From JAJPHU01 sp035553375 (GTDB lineage Bacteria; Planctomycetota; Planctomycetia; Gemmatales; Gemmataceae): a DNA stretch of 64,000 nt. The notes beneath the pieces were generated by a model that saw only the letters and a list, made by a program, of their open reading frames with translations, was not told the origin of the DNA and ran no database searches. Where the stretch lies: assembly GCA_035553375.1 (NCBI GenBank), contig DATNCY010000159.1, forward strand, positions 1 to 64,000, in the 5' to 3' direction. Position numbers and translations under genes: made by a program. Positions 15,814 to 23,588 of this stretch are shown here, piece after piece (within the stretch, counting starts at the first letter, position 1; every line of letters begins with the position of its first letter).

Positions 15814-16692
15814 TCACCAGACGGTAATCTCCTGCTCCAGCGTCATGTTGAATCGCTCCTGGACGCGGCTGCGCACCAGATCAATCAAGCGTAGCACGTC
15901 GCGGCTACTGGCGCCGGGATGGACGATGAAGTAATTCGCATCGCGGTCGCTAACTTCGGCACCGCCGACTCGCGTGCGTGCCAGACCCGTTTGCTCGATC
16001 AGCGCCGCCGCGCTGAGGCCGCGCGGATTCTTGAAGATGCGGGCAGCCGCCTGGAAACTGAGCGGCTGCGCAGCCTTGCGGGCGATCCACGCCTTGCGCA
16101 TGCGCTTGACGATGGCATCCGCGCTGTCGGATTCCAGCTTGAACTCCGCCGAAAGGATGACGGGATCATCGAGGTTGCTGGCGTGATCGCTGAAACGCAA
16201 CTCATCGCGGTCGCGCACCTGGATTGCGCCGCTACTATCCATGACCTCGACCTGACGAACGAACTGGCCGATGTCGCCGTAGCGGTCGCCGGCGTTGCAG
16301 CGCAGCGCGCCGCCGACCGAGCCGGGAATGCCTACAAGCGTCTCGAAGCCGGCGAGACCGTGCCGGGCCGCCTGCGAGATCAGCGCCGACACCGCCGTTC
16401 CGGTACCCGCGCGCACGCGATTGCCTTCCACGATAATCTGCGTGAACGCGGGTTCGCTCAGGCGGAGAACCACGCCCTGAACGCCCTCATCGCGCACCAC
16501 CATGTTGCACCCGCTGCCGAGTACCCGCAGCGGAATCCGTCCCTGATAGCAAGCACGCACGAAGCGCGATAGCTCCTCACGCGAGCGCGGTTGGGCCAGC
16601 ATCTCGGCCGGCCCACCTAGTTTCAGATACAGGTACGGGGCCAGCGGCTCGTTCCGCTTGAGAATGTCGGCAAATTCATCGAGGCCGGCCAT
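15814..16692 (-). CDS. murB: UDP-N-acetylenolpyruvoylglucosamine reductase MurB
   Basis: The 292-residue protein starts at ATG 16692, with GGAAGGAG upstream; the open frame extends to 17106 but that part has no MurB similarity. FAD-binding blocks are clear: LRVLGSGCNMVVRDEGVQG and GIPGSVGGALRCNAG. The C-terminal domain ends ALIEQTGLARTRVGGAEVSD and FNMTLEQEITVW, with the conserved Glu at 288. MurB reduces the enolpyruvyl group to form UDP-MurNAc for peptidoglycan. At the site of the catalytic Ser/Cys (usually AG[S/C]xFKNP) this protein reads QAAARIFKNP, with Arg218. The proton donor is therefore missing or replaced. It is first in an operon with the FtsQ-like gene. Confidence 0.92.
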   Translation of the reverse strand: MAGLDEFADILKRNEPLAPYLYLKLGGPAEMLAQPRSREELSRFVRACYQGRIPLRVLGSGCNMVVRDEGVQGVVLRLSEPAFTQIIVEGNRVRAGTGTAVSALISQAARHGLAGFETLVGIPGSVGGALRCNAGDRYGDIGQFVRQVEVMDSSGAIQVRDRDELRFSDHASNLDDPVILSAEFKLESDSADAIVKRMRKAWIARKAAQPLSFQAAARIFKNPRGLSAAALIEQTGLARTRVGGAEVSDRDANYFIVHPGASSRDVLRLIDLVRSRVQERFNMTLEQEITVW

Positions 16693-16851
16693 GACGCATC
16701 TCCTTCCTGACAGGGAATCGCCTCCATCATAGGGCCGACCGACGCACACGGTCAACGCGCGAATCGCTCGAACGGCTCGCTCGCCGAAAGGATGGCGAAG
16801 AGAATGACGAATGAGACGTTTGCGCCAGAGCGATTTCGCACTCAATGGACT

Positions 16852-16971
16852 AACCACAGAGACACAGAGAAAACAACAGAAGTTGACAAGAATGGATCGA
16901 AATGAGTTTTGTCGCTTCTCATCATCGCACCTGTTTTTTTGTCTTCTCCGTGCCTCTGTGCCTCTGTGGTT
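16852..16971. repeat. ACCACAGAGACACAGAG-type inverted repeat
   Basis: AACCACAGAGACACAGAGAA (16852-16871) is repeated in inverted form in TTCTCCGTGCCTCTGTGCCT and CTGTGGTT (16944-16971). The same family recurs at 22230-22322. Here it lies between divergent murB and queC and may be carried on the queC leader. Confidence 0.8.
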
Positions 16972-16989
16972 CGCTCCTCTTCTCCTACA

Positions 16990-17685
16990 ATGAGCCTGAT
17001 GATAGGCCATCCTCCTCCTGCCGCCGATGCTTCGCGCCCGCTCGCTGTCCTGGTCAGCGGCGGTCTCGATAGCGCCATCCTTCTCGCCGAGTCGTTGGCA
17101 CACCATCCCATCGTCTGGCCGTTATACGTGCGTTTCGGACTTTTCTGGGAGAAGGACGAATTGCATCATCTCCGCCATTTTCTCGACGCCATCCGCACGG
17201 CCGCGCTGATGCCGTTGACCATTTTGGAGATGCCGGTGGCGGATCTGTACGGCGAACATTGGAGTTTGACGGGCGTGGGCGTGCCGGCGGCGGGAACGTC
17301 CGATGACGCCGTGTTCCTGCCCGGACGCAATGTGTTGTTTCTCGCCAAGGCCATGCTCTGGTGTCAGCTGCGCGATGTTCCCACCCTGGCCCTCGCTCCT
17401 CTGGAGAGCAATCCGTTTCCGGATGCCACGCCCGCGTTCTTCGCCGCTTATGAAGACATCGTCAATCAGGCCATCGGCGGAAAAGTGCGGGTCACGCAAC
17501 CGTATCGGGGATTGCACAAGGAGGCCGTGCTGCAACGCGGTCGCCATCTCCCTTTGCAGTGGACTTTCTCGTGCATGCGGCCCATCAATGGCCGGCATTG
17601 CGGCGCTTGCAACAAATGCGCGGAACGCCAGGACGCCTTCGCCCGTGCCGGCTGCCCGGACCCGACCGTTTACCATCGGGAGTGA
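16990..17685 (+). CDS. queC: QueC-like 7-cyano-7-deazaguanine synthase
   Basis: The 231-residue protein starts at ATG 16990. It has the PP-loop motif of ATP pyrophosphatases (AVLVSGGLDSAILLAE), a central FLPGRNVLFLAKAM block, and at the C-terminus four Cys in CMRP and HCGACNKCAERQDAF, the zinc site of QueC. QueC converts 7-carboxy-7-deazaguanine to preQ0 with ATP and ammonia, for queuosine tRNA modification. queD follows by 2 bases, so they are one operon. No queE or queF is in the window. Sequence similarity to classical QueC is partial, so a related deazaguanine enzyme is possible. Confidence 0.83.
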   Translation: MSLMIGHPPPAADASRPLAVLVSGGLDSAILLAESLAHHPIVWPLYVRFGLFWEKDELHHLRHFLDAIRTAALMPLTILEMPVADLYGEHWSLTGVGVPAAGTSDDAVFLPGRNVLFLAKAMLWCQLRDVPTLALAPLESNPFPDATPAFFAAYEDIVNQAIGGKVRVTQPYRGLHKEAVLQRGRHLPLQWTFSCMRPINGRHCGACNKCAERQDAFARAGCPDPTVYHRE

Positions 17686-17687
17686 CC

Positions 17688-18113
17688 ATGTTTAGCGTGA
17701 CGCGGGAGATTACCTTCTGTTACGGCCACCGTTTGCTGAACTACAACGGCAAGTGCCGGCATCTACACGGACACAACGGCCGAGCCGTCATCACCCTCTC
17801 GACGGCCTCCCTCGACGAACTCGGCATGGTCATGGACTTCAGCCGGCTCAAGCGCGTCGTCGGTGCCTGGATCGACGATCATCTCGATCACAAAATGCTG
17901 TTGCACAAGGACGATCCAGTATTGCCTTTCCTACGTCAGCAAGGCGAGCCGGTCTACGTGCTGGATGTGAACCCAACGGCGGAGAACATCGCCCGTTTGA
18001 TCTTCGACTTCACAGCCGAACAGGGCTTTCCCATCGTCGAGGTCAAACTATGGGAGACGGAAAGCTGTTTCGCGACTTACAGCGTTCCAACGGCGGGCGC
18101 GAAGGAATCGTGA
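17688..18113 (+). CDS. queD: 6-carboxytetrahydropterin synthase QueD
   Basis: The 141-residue protein starts at ATG 17688 immediately after queC. It has the PTPS/QueD zinc site: EITFCYGHRLLNYNGKC then HLHGHNG (three His), plus the catalytic Cys in NGKCRHLHGH. The middle block MVMDFSRLKRVVGAWIDDHLD and the late ENIARLIF and VKLWETE are also typical. QueD makes 6-carboxytetrahydropterin from dihydroneopterin triphosphate for queuosine synthesis. It is cotranscribed with queC. Confidence 0.93.
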   Translation: MFSVTREITFCYGHRLLNYNGKCRHLHGHNGRAVITLSTASLDELGMVMDFSRLKRVVGAWIDDHLDHKMLLHKDDPVLPFLRQQGEPVYVLDVNPTAENIARLIFDFTAEQGFPIVEVKLWETESCFATYSVPTAGAKES

Positions 18114-18160
18114 GCGGCGGCAATCTCGCCCTTGCTTGCCGAATTTCGCTGGATTCGCGC

Positions 18161-18190
18161 TTGACATTGCCTTTCGGCGCTTCGTATGAT
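18161..18190 (+). promoter_or_regulatory. Sigma-70-type promoter
   Basis: TTGACA (18161-18166) matches the -35 consensus fully and TATGAT (18185-18190) matches -10 at 5 of 6 positions, separated by 18 bases. It lies downstream of queD and upstream of a structured, terminator-ended segment with no protein gene. Confidence 0.7.
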
Positions 18191-18196
18191 TACCCT

Positions 18197-18452
18197 CGTT
18201 CGTACTCCACTTCCAGAAATGGCAGTGAAGGAAAACATGTCCCGTCTGAATTGATGCACCATTTTACAACGTCTCAATAATAGATGGGCGATTGCTGTTA
18301 CACCGTTCGCTCCAATTGAACTCTCTTCCTTTTGTGAGGGATGCGATATTCCATTCGCGGCGATTCCGTGAGGGATCGCGCGCAAGCAACTTCCGGAAGT
18401 GGGCTGCGGTCCCGAGCCCCCCTGGGATCCGCCCGCTTCCGGAATCTTTTTT
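18197..18452 (+). ncRNA. Candidate structured non-coding RNA
   Basis: About 255 bases follow the promoter at 18161-18190 and end at an intrinsic terminator. No protein gene is visible. The only start with a good site (AAGGA, ATG 18237) opens a 5-codon frame, MSRLN, ending at 18254. A perfect stem-loop GCGATTCC-GTGA-GGGATCGC lies at 18360-18379 (one G-U pair). A second long hairpin is the terminator. I do not recognise it as tmRNA, SRP RNA or RNase P RNA. It could be a regulatory RNA or an attenuated leader. Existence of the transcript is inference. Confidence 0.5.
18391..18452 (+). terminator. Rho-independent terminator with long hairpin
   Basis: TTCCGGAAGTGGGC (18391-18404) pairs with GCCCGCTTCCGGAA (18431-18444) with one G-U position. 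The pairing extends inward through GCGGTCCC and GGGATCCGC with one bulge. TCTTTTTT follows directly. This ends the candidate RNA. Confidence 0.75.
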
Positions 18453-18468
18453 CTCCTCAGTCCTTTTT

Positions 18469-18525
18469 GCCAGCCCGCAGCGCCAGCAAGAGACATTCAT
18501 TCCCTTGCTGGCGCTGCGGGCTGGC
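18469..18525. repeat. CCAGCCCGCAGCGCC palindrome, copy
   Basis: Left arm GCCAGCCCGCAGCGCCAGCA and right arm TGCTGGCGCTGCGGGCTGGC are perfect complements around a short spacer. Another copy follows 9 bases later. Confidence 0.9.
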
Positions 18526-18533
18526 AGTGTTCG

Positions 18534-18583
18534 CTAGCCCGCAGCGCCAGCAAGGGAAACCCTTGCTGGCGCTGCGGGCTGGC
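18534..18583. repeat. CCAGCCCGCAGCGCC palindrome, tandem copy
   Basis: Perfect arms of about 21 bp around AAA. The right flank AAAACTGTTAGTACCCCTTA matches flanks seen at other copies. Confidence 0.9.
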
Positions 18584-18785
18584 AAAACTGTTAGTACCCC
18601 TTACGGATAATACCGGGCGAATCGGCGAGCCTGCGCTTCCTTCCCGCGAAAAACCGCAAGTCCGTGGTCCCTTCTTGCCGATGAATGGGGAGAGAGGATT
18701 GAAGCCTGCTCTGCGGGATGCTCGGCGATGAAGAGCCGGAGTAGGCCGTTTGCGGATGAATGCCTTGTGGCCTGGAGGATCAGCT

Positions 18786-19010
18786 ATGGCCGCGCATCTT
18801 CGTGTGTATCCGTTGCCGAAGGACGCCCTCGACGCTGAGGAGCAGGAGCCTACCACCCGAGTTAGCCTGGGCGACCTATTGCCCCTGGTCGCCCTGGCGC
18901 ATCGGCACAATTATCTTTGGCTCCAGGATTTCCTTGAGGACGAGGTTACCATCACCTCCGACTTGTACGAGGTTCTGCGCGCCTTCCGCTGTTATCGTCC
19001 CTCCGCATGA
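18786..19010 (+). CDS. Hypothetical protein, 74 aa
   Basis: ATG 18786 follows GGAGGATCAGCT. The protein MAAHLRVYPLPKDALDAEEQ ends with DLYEVLRAFRCYRPSA and looks small and globular. I do not know the family. A start at 18750 is possible but lacks a good site. Confidence 0.6.
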   Translation: MAAHLRVYPLPKDALDAEEQEPTTRVSLGDLLPLVALAHRHNYLWLQDFLEDEVTITSDLYEVLRAFRCYRPSA

Positions 19011-19020
19011 AAAAACGCCC

Positions 19021-19062
19021 GACGTAAGCCGGCTGGGTAAGCTAATCCATCCGGCTTACGTC
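19021..19062. repeat. Perfect 12-bp inverted repeat
   Basis: GACGTAAGCCGG (19021-19032) pairs with CCGGCTTACGTC (19051-19062) over an 18-base loop, 10 bases past the 74-aa gene. No T run follows. It may be a transcript-end hairpin or a dispersed repeat. Confidence 0.75.
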
Positions 19063-19291
19063 TACTACCGTTTACATTTCACCGTTCGCGTGCCGGAAAT
19101 CCTTTCTGCCGGCCCGCCGTAATTTCCGGATTACTGTAATTGACCAACCGCGCGGGGTGACATTGCCTAAAACCCGCCGTTAATGGTATCATCCTTCCAC
19201 GGTTCTCCATTATGAAGGCTCAGGCCAGGATCGGCCCTCCTGGTTGAGGCAAGGCTTTCCCCCGCGAAGAAGCAGGGGAGGGTGGATACAT

Positions 19292-20209
19292 TTGGAACGA
19301 CTGGACGATTACCTGCGCGAGAAGCGCGCCGAGGTCGAGAAGCATCTGGAGGCGGCACTGCGTCCGGAGCCAGGTTTGCCCGCGTCGCTGCTGGAAGCGA
19401 TGCGCTACAGCCTGCTGACCGCCGGCAAACGATTGCGGCCGATCCTCGTGGTGATGGCGGCGGAAGCGTCTGTCATCGACCGGCGAGACACCGGTCCCAC
19501 CAACAATCCTTGGCCGGCAGCCTGCGCCGTCGAGATGATCCATACGTATTCGCTCATCCATGACGATCTGCCGGCGATGGATGACGATGATTTGCGTCGT
19601 GGTCAGCCGACCTGCCACAAAAAATTCGGCGAGGCGCTAGCCATCCTCGCCGGCGATGCGCTCTTGACGAAGGCGTTTCAGGTGTTGGCCGAGGGGTATC
19701 CCGCGATCGCCGCATCGTCATGCTGTCGGGAACTGGCGCGAGCGGCGGGGGCGGCGGGCATGGTCGGCGGACAGGTCGATGACCTGGCATGGGAACAGGC
19801 GAGCGAACGGAACGTCGAGGGGCTGGAATATCTCCATCTGCGCAAGACCGGAGCGCTCATTCAGGCCAGTCTGCGCCTGGGAGCATTGGCGGCTTACGCT
19901 CACCAAAACAGCCCTCCACCGCCGCAACTGCTGGAACGATTGGATGGCTACGGACGATGTCTCGGCTTGGCGTTCCAGATTGTTGATGATTTGCTCGATG
20001 TCGAAGGCCACGCCGAAAAGACAGGCAAGCGCGTCGGCAAGGACGCCGTTCGCGGCAAGTTGACTTACCCCGGCTTTCTCGGTGTCGCCGAGAGCCGGCG
20101 ACGCGCCGAACGGCTCGGACGCGAAGCGCGTGAACACATACAACCTTTGGGAGATGCCGCCAGCCGGTTGCTGGCACTGGTCTCTCGCGTCCTCGATCGC
20201 GATCGGTGA
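19292..20209 (+). CDS. ispA: Polyprenyl diphosphate synthase (farnesyl/geranylgeranyl type)
   Basis: About 305 residues. I favour a TTG start at 19292 (LERLDDYLREKRAEVEKHLE) because GGGAGGG lies upstream; an ATG at 19244 adds 16 residues unlike the family. The first Asp-rich motif reads IHDDLPAMDDDDLRRGQPT and the second VDDLLDVEGHAEKTGK, both intact. These bind Mg-diphosphate and condense IPP with allylic diphosphates. The short-chain form (Asp-rich motif DDxxxxD) suggests FPP or GGPP. The next gene, dxs, feeds the same pathway, as in other bacterial ispA-dxs pairs. Confidence 0.93.
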   Translation: MERLDDYLREKRAEVEKHLEAALRPEPGLPASLLEAMRYSLLTAGKRLRPILVVMAAEASVIDRRDTGPTNNPWPAACAVEMIHTYSLIHDDLPAMDDDDLRRGQPTCHKKFGEALAILAGDALLTKAFQVLAEGYPAIAASSCCRELARAAGAAGMVGGQVDDLAWEQASERNVEGLEYLHLRKTGALIQASLRLGALAAYAHQNSPPPPQLLERLDGYGRCLGLAFQIVDDLLDVEGHAEKTGKRVGKDAVRGKLTYPGFLGVAESRRRAERLGREAREHIQPLGDAASRLLALVSRVLDRDR

Positions 20210-20223
20210 AGGATGCTGATCTC

Positions 20224-20304
20224 AAGTTTTCAGTGTTCAGTTTTCAGTGTTCAGTACCTCAGATACCGAACACTGAAAACTGAAAACTGAAAACTGAAAA
20301 CTTA
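20224..20304. repeat. TTTTCAGTGTTCAG inverted repeat
   Basis: The left arm AAGTTTTCAGTGTTCAG with a second TTTTCAGTGTTCAG unit (20224-20254) pairs with CACTGAAAACTGAAAAC units (20268-20304). Each arm is itself a tandem repeat. It lies between ispA and dxs within the likely operon. Confidence 0.85.
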
Positions 20305-20316
20305 AGGACAAACGCC

Positions 20317-22224
20317 ATGACTCCTCTGCTTCCGCAAATAACCTCGCCGGCGGACCTGCACAAACTCACGGATGCGCAGCTGAACGATCTTGCCCAGGAA
20401 ATGCGCGACGAGTTGGTGCGTGTCTTGAGCATTCGCCCGGCTCATTTCGCCAGCAATCTCGGCGTCATCGAGCTGTGCCTTGCCCTGCACCTGTCCTTCG
20501 ACTTCAGCCGCGACCGCTTGATTTGGGACACGGGACACCAGATTTATCCGCACAAGCTCATCACCGGACGTTACAAGCAGTTCGACACCATCCGCACGCG
20601 CGGCGGACTCATGGGCTATCCCAATCCGTATGAAAGTCCGTATGACCTATTCATGACCGGCCACGCCGGTTGCAGCGTGTCGAGCGCCCTGGGCCTCAAA
20701 GTGGGCGACGATTTGCTCGGCCAGGACGATCGCCATAGTGTCGCCGTCATCGGCGATGGGGCGCTGCCGTCGGGCATCGTCTTCGAGGCGCTCAATAATG
20801 CCGGCGGATTGCGCAAGAACTTGCTGGTCATCCTCAACGACAATGAGATGTCGATCTGCCCGCGCGTCGGCGCGCTGGCTCATTGTCTCGATCAAGCCCG
20901 GTTGACCAATTTTTATCAGGGTTCCAAGCGGCACATCCGCGACCTGCTCAAGCATGTGCCGCTGCTGGGCGGCGTCGCCACGCAAGCTCTCGAACAGGTC
21001 AAGGACGGTCTGAAAGCGTTCCTGACCGGCGGCATGTTGTTCGAGGAGTTGGGTTTCCGCTACTTCGGTCCCATCGATGGCCACGATCTGCCGACCCTGC
21101 GCCGCTGGATTCGCGATGTGAAGGACCAGCAAGGTCCGGTGTTGCTGCATGTTCTGACGACCAAGGGCCACGGCGTAGCGCAGGCGAGCGCCGATCCCGT
21201 GACGTATCACACGCCGCCGGTCTTCGAGAAGGTGGGGCCGGAGCGGACCATCCTGTCGCTGAAACGCGGCGGCTCGCGCGGTTACACCGATGCCGTCAGC
21301 GGCGGCATTTACCACGTCATGCAGGACGATCCGCATGTGACGGTCATCACGGCCGCCATGTGCCAGGGCAACAAGCTGGAGAAAGTGCGTTCCGATTTTC
21401 CGACGCGCTTTTTCGATACCGGCATCTGCGAATCGCACGCGGTCGCCTTCGCGGCCGGACTTGCCAAGGCGGGCATGCGACCCATCGTCGATATTTACTC
21501 CACGTTCCTGCAACGCTCGTTCGATCAGATTTTCCAAGAAGTGGCCCTGCAAAATCTGCCGGTCGTCTTCACGCTCGATCGCGCCGGCTTGACCGGGCCG
21601 GACGGCCCGACGCATCATGGCGTCTTCGATATTCCCTATATGCGGCTCTTCCCGAACTTCGTCGTGATGGCACCCGGCGACGAACTTGATGTAGCTCCCA
21701 TGCTGCGTTTCGCCCTGTCGCATTCCGGCCCGGTTTCGCTGCGCTATCCCAAGGCGAACCTGGAGCGCGTCGATCGGCCGGCCGCTCCGGTTGAGTTGGG
21801 ACAGGCTGAGGTTTACGAATGGGGCGAGGATGGCGTGCTAATCGTTCTGGGCACGCTATTCCCTCTGTGCGTCAAGGCGGCGGCGGCGCTGCGCGAAGAG
21901 GGGATCAACATCGGCGTCATCAATGCGCGTTTCGCCAAGCCGCTCGATCGGGCCACGCTGCTGCGCGCCGTCGAGGAATTGCCGTTGGTTGTCACCGTCG
22001 AGGAAGGCACGCTCGAAGGCGGTTTCGGCAGCGCGCTCCTTGAGGCGGCCAACGGTGCCGGACTCGATACGAGCCATATCATTCGCCTGGGGCTGCCGGA
22101 TCGCTTCATCGAACACGGCGAACGCGGCGAATTGCTGGCGGACCTCGGTTTGGATGTCACCGGCATCTGCGCGACCGTGCGGCGGGCGCTGTCGCGTAAA
22201 GTCGAGAAGGATTGTCCTGTGTAG
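20317..22224 (+). CDS. dxs: 1-deoxy-D-xylulose-5-phosphate synthase
   Basis: The 635-residue protein starts at ATG 20317 with AAGGA upstream. It has the Dxs order: thiamine diphosphate-binding half with GHQIYPHKLITGRY, TGHAGCSVSSALG, VIGDGALPSGIVFEALNNAG and LNDNEMSI, then the pyrimidine domain with CESHAVAFAAGLAKAG, TFLQRSFDQIFQEV and DRAGLTGPDGPTHHGVFD, and the transketolase C-terminal domain. Dxs condenses pyruvate and glyceraldehyde 3-phosphate to start the MEP isoprenoid pathway. It sits in an operon-like row behind ispA and before nadK. Length is normal. Confidence 0.96.
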   Translation: MTPLLPQITSPADLHKLTDAQLNDLAQEMRDELVRVLSIRPAHFASNLGVIELCLALHLSFDFSRDRLIWDTGHQIYPHKLITGRYKQFDTIRTRGGLMGYPNPYESPYDLFMTGHAGCSVSSALGLKVGDDLLGQDDRHSVAVIGDGALPSGIVFEALNNAGGLRKNLLVILNDNEMSICPRVGALAHCLDQARLTNFYQGSKRHIRDLLKHVPLLGGVATQALEQVKDGLKAFLTGGMLFEELGFRYFGPIDGHDLPTLRRWIRDVKDQQGPVLLHVLTTKGHGVAQASADPVTYHTPPVFEKVGPERTILSLKRGGSRGYTDAVSGGIYHVMQDDPHVTVITAAMCQGNKLEKVRSDFPTRFFDTGICESHAVAFAAGLAKAGMRPIVDIYSTFLQRSFDQIFQEVALQNLPVVFTLDRAGLTGPDGPTHHGVFDIPYMRLFPNFVVMAPGDELDVAPMLRFALSHSGPVSLRYPKANLERVDRPAAPVELGQAEVYEWGEDGVLIVLGTLFPLCVKAAAALREEGINIGVINARFAKPLDRATLLRAVEELPLVVTVEEGTLEGGFGSALLEAANGAGLDTSHIIRLGLPDRFIEHGERGELLADLGLDVTGICATVRRALSRKVEKDCPV

Positions 22225-22229
22225 ATCAA

Positions 22230-22322
22230 TTAACCACAGAGACACAGAGAAGAAGAGGAAAGACAAATTCCAAGAATTAGTCTTTCCCTTCTTCTTTTTT
22301 TCTCTGTGTCTCTATGGTTAAT
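22230..22322. repeat. ACCACAGAGACACAGAG-type inverted repeat
   Basis: TTAACCACAGAGACACAGAG pairs with CTCTGTGTCTCTATGGTTAA, and an inner part (AAGAAGAGGAAAGAC / GTCTTTCCCTTCTT) extends the arms. It lies between dxs and nadK and starts 5 bases after the dxs stop. Confidence 0.88.
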
Positions 22323-22340
22323 TGGTTTGGGAGGTTGGCC

Positions 22341-23210
22341 ATGCGCATCATGGTCCTGGGCAACGCCAACCGTCCGGGAGTGCGCGAAGAGGCCGCGCGC
22401 CTGCTGCCCTTTCTCCGCGAACACTGCGATGTTGTCCTGGTCGATCTCGATCAACAGAAGGATCTTGCAACCTGGGAGGCCGATCTGACACTCGTGTTGG
22501 GCGGCGATGGCGCCATCCTGCACGCCGCTCGGCAGATGGGCTACCGCCAAACGCCGGTCCTTGGTGTCAATCTTGGCCGGCTCGGTTTCCTCGCCGATCT
22601 CAGCCCCGATGAATTGTGCAGCGTCTTTCCGCGCGTGGTGCGCGGCGAATATCGTGTCACCGAACACCTGATGTTCGAGTGCATCGTCGAGTCGCTCGGC
22701 GATAAGCGAACCATTCTCGGCCTCAACGAGATTGCCCTGCAATCCGGACCGCCCTTCCGCATGATCCAACTCGACCTCATTCTCGATGGCGAAGTGGTAT
22801 CCGGTTACAGCGGCGATGGGCTTATCATCAGTACACCGATTGGTTCGACCGCGCACAGCCTGTCGGCAGGCGGTCCCATTCTCGGCCAGGAATTAGCCGC
22901 TTTCGTCATCACGCCGATCTGTCCGCATTCGCTAACCAGCCGTCCCGTAGTCGAGAGCGCCGACAAAGTTTACACCATCGCGGTTCGCCGTCTCTCGCCC
23001 GATGCCAGTCTCGTGTTGGTCATCGACGGACAGGAGCAAGGCCAGCTGACGAGCGAGCATCGGGTGACGGTGCGTAAGGCTCCGGTGTCGTTCCGCTTGG
23101 TGAAGGTTCCTGGACGCAGTTATTACCAGACGCTGCGCGACAAATTGCACTGGGGAGCGCCGCTGAATTATCGCCGTGAACCATCGGCGGAAGACAAACG
23201 TAGAGAGTAG
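22341..23210 (+). CDS. nadK: NAD kinase
   Basis: The 289-residue protein starts at ATG 22341 with GGGAGG upstream. It contains the NAD kinase GGDG motif (LVLGGDGAILHAARQMG), the NLGRLGFLADL block, the NEIALQ block, and STPIGSTAHSLSAGGPIL, which together bind ATP and NAD. The enzyme phosphorylates NAD to NADP, supplying NADPH for the MEP pathway among others. Same strand as dxs. Length fits the family. Confidence 0.95.
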   Translation: MRIMVLGNANRPGVREEAARLLPFLREHCDVVLVDLDQQKDLATWEADLTLVLGGDGAILHAARQMGYRQTPVLGVNLGRLGFLADLSPDELCSVFPRVVRGEYRVTEHLMFECIVESLGDKRTILGLNEIALQSGPPFRMIQLDLILDGEVVSGYSGDGLIISTPIGSTAHSLSAGGPILGQELAAFVITPICPHSLTSRPVVESADKVYTIAVRRLSPDASLVLVIDGQEQGQLTSEHRVTVRKAPVSFRLVKVPGRSYYQTLRDKLHWGAPLNYRREPSAEDKRRE

Positions 23211-23236
23211 CGTTAAACTCGCGGGCTTTCCACATA

Positions 23237-23282
23237 GCCCCCGGCTTGCCGGGGGAATAAAACACTCCCGACAAGCCGGGAG
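23237..23282. repeat. Nested GC-rich palindromes (CCCGGCTTGCCGGG type)
   Basis: GCCCCCGGCTTGCCGGGGG (23237-23255) is a palindrome. CTCCCGACAAGCCGGGAG (23265-23282) is a second one that can also pair with the first through CCCGGCTTG and CAAGCCGGG. It lies between nadK and acyP. Confidence 0.75.
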
Positions 23283-23302
23283 GCACTAGGGAAAGAACCG
23301 CG

Positions 23303-23575
23303 ATGGCCATCGTATGCAAGCGTGTGATTTATGCGGGGCACGTCCAGGGCGTGGGCTTTCGCTACTCGACGCAGAGTCTCGCGGCCGGTCATGCCATCGC
23401 CGGGTACGTCCGCAATTTGCCCTCCGGCGAAGTCGAGTTGGTCGCCGAGGGCGAGACGAATTCCGTTGAGGCATTCCTCGCCGCCGTGGCGCGGCGCATG
23501 GCGAGTTACATCACGCATACGACGGTTCAAGATAGTGCGCCGTCGGGACAAAGCGGTTTCCAGATCCGGCATTGA
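23303..23575 (+). CDS. acyP: Acylphosphatase
   Basis: The 90-residue protein starts at ATG 23303. It has the acylphosphatase loop HVQGVGFRYSTQ with the catalytic Arg, and GYVRNLPSGEVELVAEG with the catalytic Asn. The enzyme hydrolyses carboxyl-phosphate bonds of acyl phosphates. A normal small cytoplasmic member. It ends 13 bases before the ABC-2 permease gene and may share its transcript. Confidence 0.95.
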   Translation: MAIVCKRVIYAGHVQGVGFRYSTQSLAAGHAIAGYVRNLPSGEVELVAEGETNSVEAFLAAVARRMASYITHTTVQDSAPSGQSGFQIRH

Positions 23576-23588
23576 GAGAAGGCAATCC

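Noticed and set aside
16693..17106. N-terminal extension of MurB by 138 residues
   Set aside because: The extension is low-complexity, crosses the repeat at 16852-16971 and has no MurB similarity. ATG 16692 has a good site.
18469..18583. CRISPR-like array from paired repeats
   Set aside because: Units are hairpins with arms of opposite orientation, not direct repeats separated by unique spacers, and no cas gene is in the window.
20647..21723. 358-residue minus-strand open frame
   Set aside because: Antisense to dxs, which is unmistakable.
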